Of a DNA stretch of 63,544 bases, positions 55,784 to 63,544 are shown in pieces. Each line of letters begins with the position of its first letter. Positions within the stretch are counted from its first letter, which is position 1. Location: contig CANLII010000011.1 in assembly GCA_947491315.1 (NCBI GenBank), positions 1 through 63,544 of the forward strand, written 5' to 3'. Below the pieces are notes generated by a model. That model had not been told where the DNA came from and ran no database searches. It saw only the letters and a program-made list of their open reading frames with translations. Position numbers and translations under genes: made by a program. This stretch comes from Ignavibacteria bacterium (lineage in GTDB: Bacteria > Bacteroidota > Ignavibacteria > Kapaibacteriales > UBA961).

Positions 55784-56542
55784 ATGCTTCTCATCATTCC
55801 ATCAATTGATATTCATCATGGTTCATGCAGGCGCTGCATTGAAGGTGCTCCGGGAACGGAATCGTTATATGCGGAATACTCAAATCATCCTGAACGATTG
55901 GTTAAGCTTTGGCGTAGAGAAAATGCTAAATCTCTTCACATCACTGATTTTGATGCAATGTTTGAGCATAATCCTCATGCAAATACCGATTTGATACTTT
56001 CAATGTTGCATTCAACCGACATTCCAATTCAATTGTTATCATCACTACCTGATGCTGAGTTATGTTCATTCTGGCTTGAAAACGGCATGTACAGAGTAAT
56101 CATCAATGAAGTGATGTTAACAGACCCGGAAGGAGTGAAGGCGCTTGTAAAGCAATACTCTCCAAGCAGAGTGGTTGCGGCAATTCGTGTTTCTTCTGAA
56201 AGGGTGACCATGCCCGATATCGAGTGTGTATTGGATGTGCGTGAAACTATTGATCTTGCTCGTTCATTGGGTATGAATAGAATCATGTATGCGGATACTT
56301 CATGGGAAGGAACATTGCAAGGTCCTGATTTGGCGCACTTGAAAGAAATCGCTGATTATTCCTCAATGCGCATCACGGTGGGTGGTGGAATTGGGGGTCC
56401 AGAACAGTTGTGGGCTTTGCAAGAATTGAAGTCCATCGGCATAGATTCAGTTGTGATTGGAAGAGCATTATATGAGAACAAATTTCCATGTCAAGGCATG
56501 TGGAGATCGATAGAAGCAAAACTTGAGCCTGATATTTCATAG
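55784..56542 (+). CDS. HisA-like TIM-barrel protein with altered active site
   Basis: A 252-aa barrel clearly related to HisA (ProFAR isomerase of histidine synthesis): IPSIDIHHGSCRRCIEG (catalytic Asp9 kept), SLHITDFDAMF, ADTSWEGTLQGPDLAHLKEI, ITVGGGIGGPEQL and SVVIGRALYEN. The usual second catalytic Asp of strand 5 (SLDxRxG in HisA) aligns with Arg135 in VAAIRVSSERV, and the first phosphate-binding GGGIRS aligns with LLSSLPD. An authentic isomerase role is therefore doubtful. An AAGG site precedes the ATG. The next gene starts 8 bp downstream. No other his genes are near. Confidence 0.8.
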   Translation: MLLIIPSIDIHHGSCRRCIEGAPGTESLYAEYSNHPERLVKLWRRENAKSLHITDFDAMFEHNPHANTDLILSMLHSTDIPIQLLSSLPDAELCSFWLENGMYRVIINEVMLTDPEGVKALVKQYSPSRVVAAIRVSSERVTMPDIECVLDVRETIDLARSLGMNRIMYADTSWEGTLQGPDLAHLKEIADYSSMRITVGGGIGGPEQLWALQELKSIGIDSVVIGRALYENKFPCQGMWRSIEAKLEPDIS

Positions 56543-56550
56543 GATTGAAT

Positions 56551-57579
56551 ATGTATAAAAGTCGTATTTCATTATTGGTTACTTGTTTTTTGGCCATTGT
56601 TCTTGGTTTGAATCTCCATGCTCAAAATGGAAATGAGCTTGCAATCAATTCAGGTAAAAAAACTGATAGTATAAAACCTACAATCATGATTGCAGAAGTG
56701 ACACTTGGCAAAGAGATGCCCTTGCAATTGATTGCAAAATCAGATGCAGCGATGGCCATTGCTTTAGGTGCGACTGATCGCTTCCGCTATACTCCTTTTG
56801 CTGTTCGAGATTCTGTTGCGGCAATATTCAAGAGTTTGAATGCAGAGCCAACTGCATTCAATGTAGGCCAGGAAATCAAAGCAGAAGTATTGCTATTTCT
56901 TCGGATTGATCAACTTGGAAACTTGCTTCGAGTTGAAATACAGGCAAAGGCAGGAAATCAGTATACACAAAGTGTTACCGGTATTGGTCTTGGACTTTTG
57001 AGATATAAAGACACGAATAATGTGACAGTCTATGAACCCACATTGATTGAAGCGATGCAAAGAGCGATGTGTATGATCACGGGAGATTCTAATCTCTATG
57101 CGCATGTTGAGGATAGTTCATATATGGTGTATCCTGCTGAGCCACTCACATTTTTGAGTATGGAATTTGATAATAAAAATCAGAAATCTTTATGGGCGAT
57201 ATTTCAGAATAATGAAGTCAATTCCTTTTATGGATTACAAGTTTTATTTGAGGCGGCATCAACTCTCAAGCATGTGATTCCAGTCGATTTGGATTCTAGA
57301 GATTCCGTCTATGCTTTGAAACAAGTTTATGGAGTTGAAAATCATATTCCATCTACGCAGACAGAGTTAAAAATGCTCTATGATGTAGGATTGACTTATG
57401 GGATTACGGGTCTTGTTGAAAAGACACCAGATGGTGCTGAACTTACATTGACATTACAAGAAATTACCTCGACAGGGACTTTGAAAAGAGTAAAATCATT
57501 AACTGCTGGTTTCTCCGAAGATTCTCTGGAAGGATTCAAAAAGACGGCGACCAAATTGCTTCGTAGGTTACTGCGATGA
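56551..57579 (+). CDS. Exported protein of unknown function (342 aa)
   Basis: A signal peptide (MYKSRISLLVTCFLAIVLGL, cleavage near HAQ) followed by about 320 residues with no recognised motif. The start is ATG 56551, and an upstream TTG is less likely. The body has a beta-alpha rhythm with repeated segments of the type FLRIDQLGNLLRVEIQAKAG and GLVEKTPDGAELTLTLQEIT, each a strand pair ending in a charged turn. The layout recalls exported TolB-like or GNA1162-like N-terminal domains (both halves read as sensor of an outer-membrane lipoprotein type), but I cannot name it. It overlaps the photolyase gene by 4 bp. Confidence 0.72.
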   Translation: MYKSRISLLVTCFLAIVLGLNLHAQNGNELAINSGKKTDSIKPTIMIAEVTLGKEMPLQLIAKSDAAMAIALGATDRFRYTPFAVRDSVAAIFKSLNAEPTAFNVGQEIKAEVLLFLRIDQLGNLLRVEIQAKAGNQYTQSVTGIGLGLLRYKDTNNVTVYEPTLIEAMQRAMCMITGDSNLYAHVEDSSYMVYPAEPLTFLSMEFDNKNQKSLWAIFQNNEVNSFYGLQVLFEAASTLKHVIPVDLDSRDSVYALKQVYGVENHIPSTQTELKMLYDVGLTYGITGLVEKTPDGAELTLTLQEITSTGTLKRVKSLTAGFSEDSLEGFKKTATKLLRRLLR

Positions 57580-58997
57580 GTGAAACATTTGCAATTGATC
57601 CGAGACGGATTCATGAGATCACAGATAGTGGCTATGTTCAGTTTTCCGGTGATTTTACTTGCAAGGAAGGAGCAGAGTGCATTGTATATTGGATGTCGCG
57701 AGATCAACGCATTCATGATAATTGGGCATTGATTGCTTGCATGAATCAATCGATCAAGCGAAGACTTCCAATCCGCATTCTTTTCACTTTGGTTCCTGAT
57801 TTTCTTGATGCAACATTGAGACAATATCATTTCATGTTGCATGGTTTGGAGGAAGTGCAAAAGCATGCTACCGCATTGGGTATTCCTTTTGATTTGATTG
57901 TAGATAAAGACCCGGGAAAGTCTGTCATTGCTTTTGCAGAAAAACATAAAGCAGGGATGATAATCACAGATTTTGATCCACTAAAAGTCCAATTGCAGTG
58001 GAAGCAAAGTGCGAGTATCGGCTTGCAATGTCCTTTCTATGAAGTGGATGCACATAATGTGATACCTGCTCGATTCATTTCTCAGAAAACAGAATTTGCA
58101 GCATATACATTGCGACCCAAAGTCCATAGATTATTGGATCAATTTCTAGTTCCCTTCCCTGATGTAGAATCGTTCAAGCAAATAAAGATTCATTCGGAGT
58201 GTAATTATTCAGCAGAAGACATATTAAAAAGTGTAAGTGTAAGAAAAGATATTCAACCTGTGAGTACTTTTTCTCCGGGACCCAATTCTGCCATGAATGC
58301 TTTGCGATCATTCATTGAACATAAGTTAGAAGCTTATGGCGAGAAAAGAAATGATCCCAATCTCGGTAATGTATCTGATATGTCGCCTTGGCTACATTTC
58401 GGTAATATTTCCTCACAGACAATAGCATTACACATCAAAGCACAGGAATGCAATAAGGAATCAATTGATTCATTTTTGGAAGAATTGATCGTTCGCAAAG
58501 AGCTTGCTGACAATTATTGTTTATATACTAGTGATTATGATAATTTCAATGGTTTTCATAATTGGGCGCAGACTTCACATAATGCCCATCGTTCTGATAT
58601 CCGTGAATATATATACAATGAAAGCCAATTTGAATTGGCTGAGACTCATGATCCTTTATGGAATGCGGCACAAATTGAAATGATGAATACCGGGAAAATG
58701 CATGGCTATATGCGTATGTATTGGGCTAAAAAAATTCTTGAATGGACTCAAACTCCTGAGGAAGCTCAATCGATAGCCATTTATTTGAATGATGCCTATG
58801 AATTGGATGGTCGGGATGCCAATGGATATACCGGTATTGCATGGAGTATTGGTGGCGTTCATGACAGAGCCTGGTTTGAAAGGCCAATTTTTGGAAAAAT
58901 TCGCTATATGAATGCCAATGGTTGTAAATCTAAATTTGATGTCAAACGCTATATTGCCAAGCACTCAGCAAATCTAGGTGGCACTACTTTATTCTAA
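57576..58997 (+). CDS. Class II CPD deoxyribodipyrimidine photolyase
   Basis: Repairs cyclobutane pyrimidine dimers using light and FAD. The 473-aa protein has an N-terminal photolyase domain (ECIVYWMSRDQRIHDNWALI; antenna region) and a C-terminal FAD-binding domain with LEELIVRKELADNYCLYT, then MHGYMRMYWAKKILEWTQTP, DGRDANGYTGIAWSIGGVHD and RAWFERPIFGKIRYMNANG, which are the class II signatures. Its ATG overlaps the stop of the exported unknown gene by 4 bp, forming a three-gene unit with the HisA-like gene. Confidence 0.95.
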   Translation: MSETFAIDPRRIHEITDSGYVQFSGDFTCKEGAECIVYWMSRDQRIHDNWALIACMNQSIKRRLPIRILFTLVPDFLDATLRQYHFMLHGLEEVQKHATALGIPFDLIVDKDPGKSVIAFAEKHKAGMIITDFDPLKVQLQWKQSASIGLQCPFYEVDAHNVIPARFISQKTEFAAYTLRPKVHRLLDQFLVPFPDVESFKQIKIHSECNYSAEDILKSVSVRKDIQPVSTFSPGPNSAMNALRSFIEHKLEAYGEKRNDPNLGNVSDMSPWLHFGNISSQTIALHIKAQECNKESIDSFLEELIVRKELADNYCLYTSDYDNFNGFHNWAQTSHNAHRSDIREYIYNESQFELAETHDPLWNAAQIEMMNTGKMHGYMRMYWAKKILEWTQTPEEAQSIAIYLNDAYELDGRDANGYTGIAWSIGGVHDRAWFERPIFGKIRYMNANGCKSKFDVKRYIAKHSANLGGTTLF

Positions 58998-59074
58998 ATT
59001 CAGAAATTCTCTTTGCAAAGGAAGATAATACTCGTAAATTCGCAATCCTTTGACCTAGTAATAGGCCAAATACG

Positions 59075-59146
59075 GCGGGTGTAGCTCAGTGGTAGAGCAG
59101 CGGTTTGTGGTTCCGCTGGCCGCGGGTTCAATCCCCGTCACTCGCC
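59075..59146 (+). tRNA. tRNA-His (anticodon GTG)
   Basis: Cloverleaf with acceptor GCGGGTG / CACTCGC and the expected extra G at 59074 facing C73. The D-arm is GCTC...GAGC, the anticodon loop TTGTGGT (anticodon GTG), and the T-arm GCGGGTTCAATCCCCGT. The top anticodon-stem pair is a T-T mismatch. CCA is not encoded at the exact position. Confidence 0.93.
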
Positions 59147-59151
59147 CCCAA

Positions 59152-59180
59152 GCTCGACAGACAACTGTCGGGCTTTTTTT
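59152..59180 (+). terminator. Rho-independent terminator after tRNA-His
   Basis: Stem GCTCGACAG / CTGTCGGGC with a 4-nt loop, followed by seven T. Confidence 0.9.
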
Positions 59181-59269
59181 ATGCTTATAAAGAAAACTGG
59201 GCCGATACCCCTGATTCGGCCCAATGCAGCATGAAGTATGAAATGGAGGGAATACTTGCATGTATGAGA

Positions 59270-62200
59270 TTATTGTATGATTCCGATATTGAATGGAATA
59301 GGAGCCGGATTGATACTGTTTCCTGTTGCATTCAAGAAGGCGATTCGAATGGTATTTGTTTGAATGATTCGTACTGAGGCAATGCTGATTCCTGCAACCA
59401 AGTCTTCTGTTGGAGATGCATGTGCTACTCCACCCACATTAGTTCCACTCACGGTCACATCACAGTATCCTATTCCACCATTTGGATTGAGTGTCGGGCA
59501 ATCAACAGTAATTGATTGTTGAATCACTATTGCATTTCCCCAAGACATTTGACCATTTGTATGAACTCGAAGTAACTGATTATCTGCGCTTGGTGGATTC
59601 AAAGGCAAGGTATATGTAATATTTGTTTGTTGTGATCCAGCTTTAATCATCGAATAGTGATTATCCGTAGGATAAGAACCGCTGTTTGATCCCGGTTCAA
59701 AAAAGTACATTCCATGAGCTACTCCATCATTGGAAGCGAGCCATATATCCATGTTACCAAGCACCATTGTATTTGCTGCGTTTATTGTCATGTTTCGAGT
59801 ATTTGAATTATTATTCCCCAATGAACCGATGGTATTTTCTGCAGTTGCTGAGAAAGTTAGTCCGGAACCGCCAAAGATGATTCCATTTGGTGAAGAGACA
59901 TTATGGTTTTTGCCCCCTAAAATTATTGATCTTGAACCGGTGACATTTGCATTATATGTACTCAATGCAAGGCCGAATTGACCTGATACAGAATTGTAAC
60001 TCCCTCCAATTATTGCCGAGTATTGTCCTCCAGAGTAATTATTTGTACCCCCTATTGCTATGGTACTTTCATTACCTGCTGTATTATAAACTCCATTTGC
60101 CATAGAATAAGCCCCAACTGCTGTATTTCCATATCCACCACCCGCAACAGAATATTGTCCGCTTGCTTGATTATTGAATCCTCCCAGTATTACTGACCCA
60201 TACCCTTGTGCACTATTTGATAGTCCCGAAACAACTGCTGATGCATTTCCTGATGCTGCATTATTGGCCCCACCTATTAATACGGCATGATTGCCTGATG
60301 CAACTTGATGATTAGCATTTCTACTAATTTGTAAATCTACTGCATTGATTCCTCTTTTCATTCCTCCAATGGGTGTATTATCGGGACTACTTGTCAATAA
60401 AGAACCAGTACCTTTTGGACTGATTGCGATATCGATATTGGACTCTGATCCTTTAGTTGAAAACGTATGCACAGGAATTGATGTATTGGGCCATTGAGTT
60501 GATCTACTTTCTCTAAAAAAGAGTAGGGTATCTCTTATTATGGGATGAAATACCCATTCACTACCATTCCAGGAAATTGTATGACCAATACTTGCTCCTA
60601 TACCGGATAATTTTGATAATGTAACAGAACCTGTTGCAAGCATATTGCTCTGTACCCTTCCTGTTCCAATACTCGGACTTGGATATGTACCGGTTAAGTC
60701 CCCACCTGCATTCCCGCTTGGGGGTAGTGAAGTTGGGATGACACCTGCCGCTAACTTTGATGCCGTAATCACTCCTATTGCTATTGTAGGATTGGGATAA
60801 AGTCCATTCAAATCTCCACTTGCAATTCCACTCGGAGGAAGTGAAGTTGGAATTACACCACTTGCAAGTTTGGCTGATGTAATGACTCCATTCCCGATTG
60901 TCGGATTCGGATATGTACCACTCAAATCTCCGCCCGCAGAACCACTCGGTGGAAGCGTTTCTGGAATCACACCACTCGCGATTTTTGATGAAGTTATTGC
61001 TCCATCCGCAATGCTTGGATTTGGATATGACCCACTCAAGTCACCACCCGCAGAGCCAGTTGGAGGAAGTGTGGTTGGAATCACGCCACTTGCGATTTTT
61101 GATGAAGTGATCGAACTGTCCCTCAGTTGACTCGTTCCAATCACATTATTCGCGATTGTCGGATTCGGATATGTCCCACTCAAATCTCCGCCCGCATTCC
61201 CACTCGGTGGAAGGTTTGTTGGAATAACACCACTGGCGATTTTCGCTGAAGTAATAGCTCCATCCGCGATGCTTGGATTCGGATATGTACCACTCAGATC
61301 ACCACCCGCATTCCCACTCGGTGGAAGGTTTGTTGGAATCACACCACTTGCGATTTTTGATAAAGTAATTGCTCCATCCGCGATGCTGGGATTTGGATAA
61401 TTACCACTCAAGTCACCACCCGCAGAGCCACTCGGCGGAAGTGAAGTTGGAATTACACCACTTGCAAGTTTGGCTGATGTAATGACTCCATTCGCGATTG
61501 TCGGATTCGGATAATTCCCACTCAGATCTCCGCCCGCAGAGCCACTCGGTGGAAGTGTTATGGGAATCACACCGCTCGCGATTTTTGATGAAGTTATTGC
61601 TCCATCCGCAATGCTTGGATTTGGATATGACCCACTCAAGTCACCACCCGCAGAGCCAGTTGGAGGAAGTGAAGTTGGAATAACACCACTCGCGATTTTT
61701 GCTGAAGTAACTGCTCCATCAGCGATTGTCGGATTCGGATATGACCCACTCAAATTTCCGCCCGCAGAACCACTTGGAGGAAGCGTTATGGGAATCACGC
61801 CACTTGCGATTTTTGATGAAGTAATTGAGCTGTCCTTTAGTTGACTCGTTCCAATCACATTATTCGCAATTTCAGGATTCGGATAATTTCCGCTCAGGTC
61901 ACCGCCTGCAGAACCACTCGGTGGGAGTGTTACGGGAATCACACCACTCGCAATTTTTGATGAAGTTATTGCTCCATCTGCGATGCTTGGATTCGGATAA
62001 TTCCCACTCAAGTCTCCGCTCGCAGAGCCACTCGGAGGAAGCGAAGTTGGAATCACACCGTTTGCAATTTTTGATGAAGTAATTGAGCTGTCCTTTAGTT
62101 GACTCGTGCCAATAACATTATTCGCGATTGTTGGATTCGGATATGACCCACTCAAGTCACCACCCGCAGAGCCACTCGGAGGAAGTGAAGTTGGAATCAC

Positions 62201-63544
62201 GCCACTCGCGATTTTTGATGAAGTGATCGAACTGTCTTTTACTTGACTCGTTCCAATTACATTATTTGCGATTGTCGGATTCGGATATGTCCCACTCAGA
62301 TCACCACCCGCATTCCCGCTCGGTGGAAGGTTTGTTGGAATCACGCCACTCGCAAGTTTTGATGAAGTAATCACTCCATCCGCAATTGTCGGATTCGGAT
62401 ATGTCCCACTTAAGTCTCCCCCCGCAGAACCACTCGGCGGAAGTGAATTTGGAATTACGCCACTCGCAATTTTTGATGAAGTAATCGAACTGTCTTTTAC
62501 TTGACTCGTTCCAATCACATTATTCGCGATGCCAGGATTTGGATAACTACCACTCAGATCTCCACCCGCATTACCACTCGGTGGAAGGTTTGTCGGAATC
62601 ACACCGATTGCGATTTTTGATGAAGTGATCGAACTGTCCCTCAGTTGACTCGTTCCAATCACATTATTCGCGATTGTTGGATTCGGATATGACCCACTCA
62701 AGTCACCACCCGCAGAGCCACTCGGAGGAAGTGTTATCGGAATCACACCGCTTGCTATTTTTGATGAAGTGATCGAACTGTCTTTTACTTGACTCGTTCC
62801 AATTACATTATTCGCGATACTTGGATTCGGATAATTCCCATTCAAATCTCCACCCGCAGAACCACTCGGTGGAAGTGTGGTTGGAATCACACCAGTCGCG
62901 ATTTTCGCTGATGTGATAGTTCCATTCGCGATTGTTGGATTCGGATAATTTCCACTCAAATCACCCCCCGCAGAGCCACTTGGTGGAAGGTTTGTTGGAA
63001 TCACACCACTTGCGATTTTGGCTGATGTAATTGCTCCATCCGCGATGCTTGGATTCGGATAATTCCCACTCAAGTCTCCGCCCGCTGAGCCACTCGGTGG
63101 AAGTGATGTCGGAATAACACCACTCGCGATTTTCGCTGAAGTAATTGCTCCATTCGCGATGCTCGGATTTGGATAATTTCCACTCAAATCTCCGCCCGCA
63201 GAACCACTCGGTGGAAGCGTAACTGGAATCACACCACTTGCGATTTTTGATGATGTAATTACTCCATCCGCGATGCTTGGATTTGGATAATTACCACTCA
63301 AATCTCCGCCGGCTGAGCCACTCGGAGGGAGTGTTATGGGAATCACGCCGCTCGCGAGTTTTGAAGAGGTTATACCTCCATCAGCGATTGTCGGATTTGG
63401 ATAATTTCCACTCAAGTCACCTCCCGCAGTGCCACTCGGTGGAAGTGTGGTTGGAATTACGCCACTTGCAATTTTTGAAGATGTAATTGAGCTGTCCTTT
63501 AGTTGACTCGTTCCAATCACATTATTCGCGATTGTTGGATTCGG
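59270..63544 (-). CDS. Giant repeat surface/fiber-like protein, 5' end beyond window
   Basis: The frame is open from the right edge to the TAA at 59270, at least 1424 residues, and no real start is inside the window. From the edge to about 60638 it consists of tandem units GVIPxxLPPSGxAGGDLSG-YPNPxI (23 complete units plus part of one more) in short (38 aa) and long (48 aa) forms. After a linker (TGSVTLSKLSGIG, WNGSEWVFHP) comes a head region of about 200 residues built from S-x-x-GG-x-N-x-ASG type repeats (SAQGYGSVILGGFNNQASG), resembling the YadA/Hep_Hag left-handed beta-roll. The C-terminal about 120 residues have a tail-fibre-like look and two Cys (DCPTLNP, IGYCDV). No membrane anchor or T9SS domain is visible. 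Probably an extended surface adhesin or fibre. Function unknown. Confidence 0.85.
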   Translation of the reverse strand, partial: PNPTIANNVIGTSQLKDSSITSSKIASGVIPTTLPPSGTAGGDLSGNYPNPTIADGGITSSKLASGVIPITLPPSGSAGGDLSGNYPNPSIADGVITSSKIASGVIPVTLPPSGSAGGDLSGNYPNPSIANGAITSAKIASGVIPTSLPPSGSAGGDLSGNYPNPSIADGAITSAKIASGVIPTNLPPSGSAGGDLSGNYPNPTIANGTITSAKIATGVIPTTLPPSGSAGGDLNGNYPNPSIANNVIGTSQVKDSSITSSKIASGVIPITLPPSGSAGGDLSGSYPNPTIANNVIGTSQLRDSSITSSKIAIGVIPTNLPPSGNAGGDLSGSYPNPGIANNVIGTSQVKDSSITSSKIASGVIPNSLPPSGSAGGDLSGTYPNPTIADGVITSSKLASGVIPTNLPPSGNAGGDLSGTYPNPTIANNVIGTSQVKDSSITSSKIASGVIPTSLPPSGSAGGDLSGSYPNPTIANNVIGTSQLKDSSITSSKIANGVIPTSLPPSGSASGDLSGNYPNPSIADGAITSSKIASGVIPVTLPPSGSAGGDLSGNYPNPEIANNVIGTSQLKDSSITSSKIASGVIPITLPPSGSAGGNLSGSYPNPTIADGAVTSAKIASGVIPTSLPPTGSAGGDLSGSYPNPSIADGAITSSKIASGVIPITLPPSGSAGGDLSGNYPNPTIANGVITSAKLASGVIPTSLPPSGSAGGDLSGNYPNPSIADGAITLSKIASGVIPTNLPPSGNAGGDLSGTYPNPSIADGAITSAKIASGVIPTNLPPSGNAGGDLSGTYPNPTIANNVIGTSQLRDSSITSSKIASGVIPTTLPPTGSAGGDLSGSYPNPSIADGAITSSKIASGVIPETLPPSGSAGGDLSGTYPNPTIGNGVITSAKLASGVIPTSLPPSGIASGDLNGLYPNPTIAIGVITASKLAAGVIPTSLPPSGNAGGDLTGTYPSPSIGTGRVQSNMLATGSVTLSKLSGIGASIGHTISWNGSEWVFHPIIRDTLLFFRESRSTQWPNTSIPVHTFSTKGSESNIDIAISPKGTGSLLTSSPDNTPIGGMKRGINAVDLQISRNANHQVASGNHAVLIGGANNAASGNASAVVSGLSNSAQGYGSVILGGFNNQASGQYSVAGGGYGNTAVGAYSMANGVYNTAGNESTIAIGGTNNYSGGQYSAIIGGSYNSVSGQFGLALSTYNANVTGSRSIILGGKNHNVSSPNGIIFGGSGLTFSATAENTIGSLGNNNSNTRNMTINAANTMVLGNMDIWLASNDGVAHGMYFFEPGSNSGSYPTDNHYSMIKAGSQQTNITYTLPLNPPSADNQLLRVHTNGQMSWGNAIVIQQSITVDCPTLNPNGGIGYCDVTVSGTNVGGVAHASPTEDLVAGISIASVRIIQTNTIRIAFLNATGNSINPAPIPFNIGIIQ
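60638..63544 (-). repeat. In-frame tandem repeat array of 114-bp and 144-bp units
   Basis: Sixteen short (114 bp) and seven long (144 bp) complete units, with a partial unit at the window edge. Long units carry an extra decapeptide NNVIGTSQxxDSS-type insert before ITSSK. Unit starts can be followed by ASGVIP. Third-position and a few first-position differences distinguish copies, while GGDLSG and YPNP are nearly invariant. Confidence 0.9.

Noticed and set aside
59147-59150. Encoded CCA end of tRNA-His
   Set aside because: After C73 the bases are CCCA, so a CCA appears one base too late. tRNA-Glu also lacks CCA, so this is treated as chance.
63518-63520. GTG as start of the giant repeat gene
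   Set aside because: The frame stays open to the window edge with the same YPNPTIANN repeat sequence, so this GTG is an internal Val codon.
60638-63544. Tandem 114-bp repeats as a possible CRISPR or satellite array
   Set aside because: The units are in one open reading frame, differ mostly at codon third positions and have no unique spacers.
59270-63544. Prophage tail-fibre locus
   Set aside because: The repeat resembles tail-fibre stalks, but the neighbours are tRNA-His and photolyase and no phage structural, lysis or integrase gene is visible.

Overview
The window reads as chromosomal DNA of a low-GC, gene-dense member of the Bacteroidota/FCB group. Support comes from several proteins with type IX secretion (T9SS) C-terminal sorting domains, a divergent GldL/GldM (PorL/PorM) motor pair, a FISUMP-domain lipoprotein, a Bacteroidota-type serine palmitoyltransferase, a two-domain ornithine-lipid synthase and many small lipoproteins. 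A lineage such as Ignavibacteria or Candidatus Kapabacteria would fit, but I cannot place it further without a search. No prophage, transposon, CRISPR array or rRNA was seen.

Layout. 1-14994: mostly secreted or surface proteins. A giant multidomain T9SS substrate runs off the left edge. It is followed by a CtlX-type citrulline hydrolase, CAP, transglutaminase-like and FISUMP proteins, two tandem secreted nucleases and a secreted M1 peptidase. 15158-22917: plus-strand run of OlsF-like ornithine-lipid synthase, peroxiredoxin, TlpA-like lipoprotein, dihydrolipoyl dehydrogenase and a Dna2-like nuclease-helicase. 22914-24788: YggS, an MltB-type lytic transglycosylase and tRNA-Glu. 24911-25969: mnmH. 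26006-31221: minus-strand run of Leu-type dehydrogenase, nusB, sugar nucleotidyltransferase, metK and ahcY. 31438-34723: FN3 lipoprotein, rsmB and a beta-barrel protein. 34758-39805: era, lipid hydroxylase, nuoC, two unknowns and lepA. 39908-44284: glucan phosphorylase, two exported cyclophilins and serine palmitoyltransferase. 44389-52660: an eight-gene overlapping run from NUDIX through two paralogous exported proteins, fumC and engB to an outer-membrane protein, gldL and gldM. 52735-55655: ndk, sucD, ftsB-like and a bCerS/YghO-like acyltransferase. 55784-58997: HisA-like protein, exported unknown and class II photolyase. 59075-63544: tRNA-His and a second giant gene, built of GGDLSG-YPNP repeats, that runs off the right edge.

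Themes. (1) Export and surface: T9SS substrates and part of the T9SS motor lie in one window. (2) Membrane lipids: OlsF, serine palmitoyltransferase, a bCerS-like acyltransferase and an FA2H-like hydroxylase suggest ornithine lipids plus hydroxylated sphingolipids, although these genes are not one operon. (3) Two enzyme-family members look functionally altered: a HisA-fold protein with its catalytic Asp replaced by Arg, and a Dna2-like protein without the C-terminal Fe-S cysteines. Packing is very tight, with many 1-20 bp overlaps, abutting convergent stops and hairpin terminators at transcription-unit ends. No gap exceeds about 280 bp. Where several in-frame starts exist I chose the one that fits the family start, a signal peptide or gene overlap.
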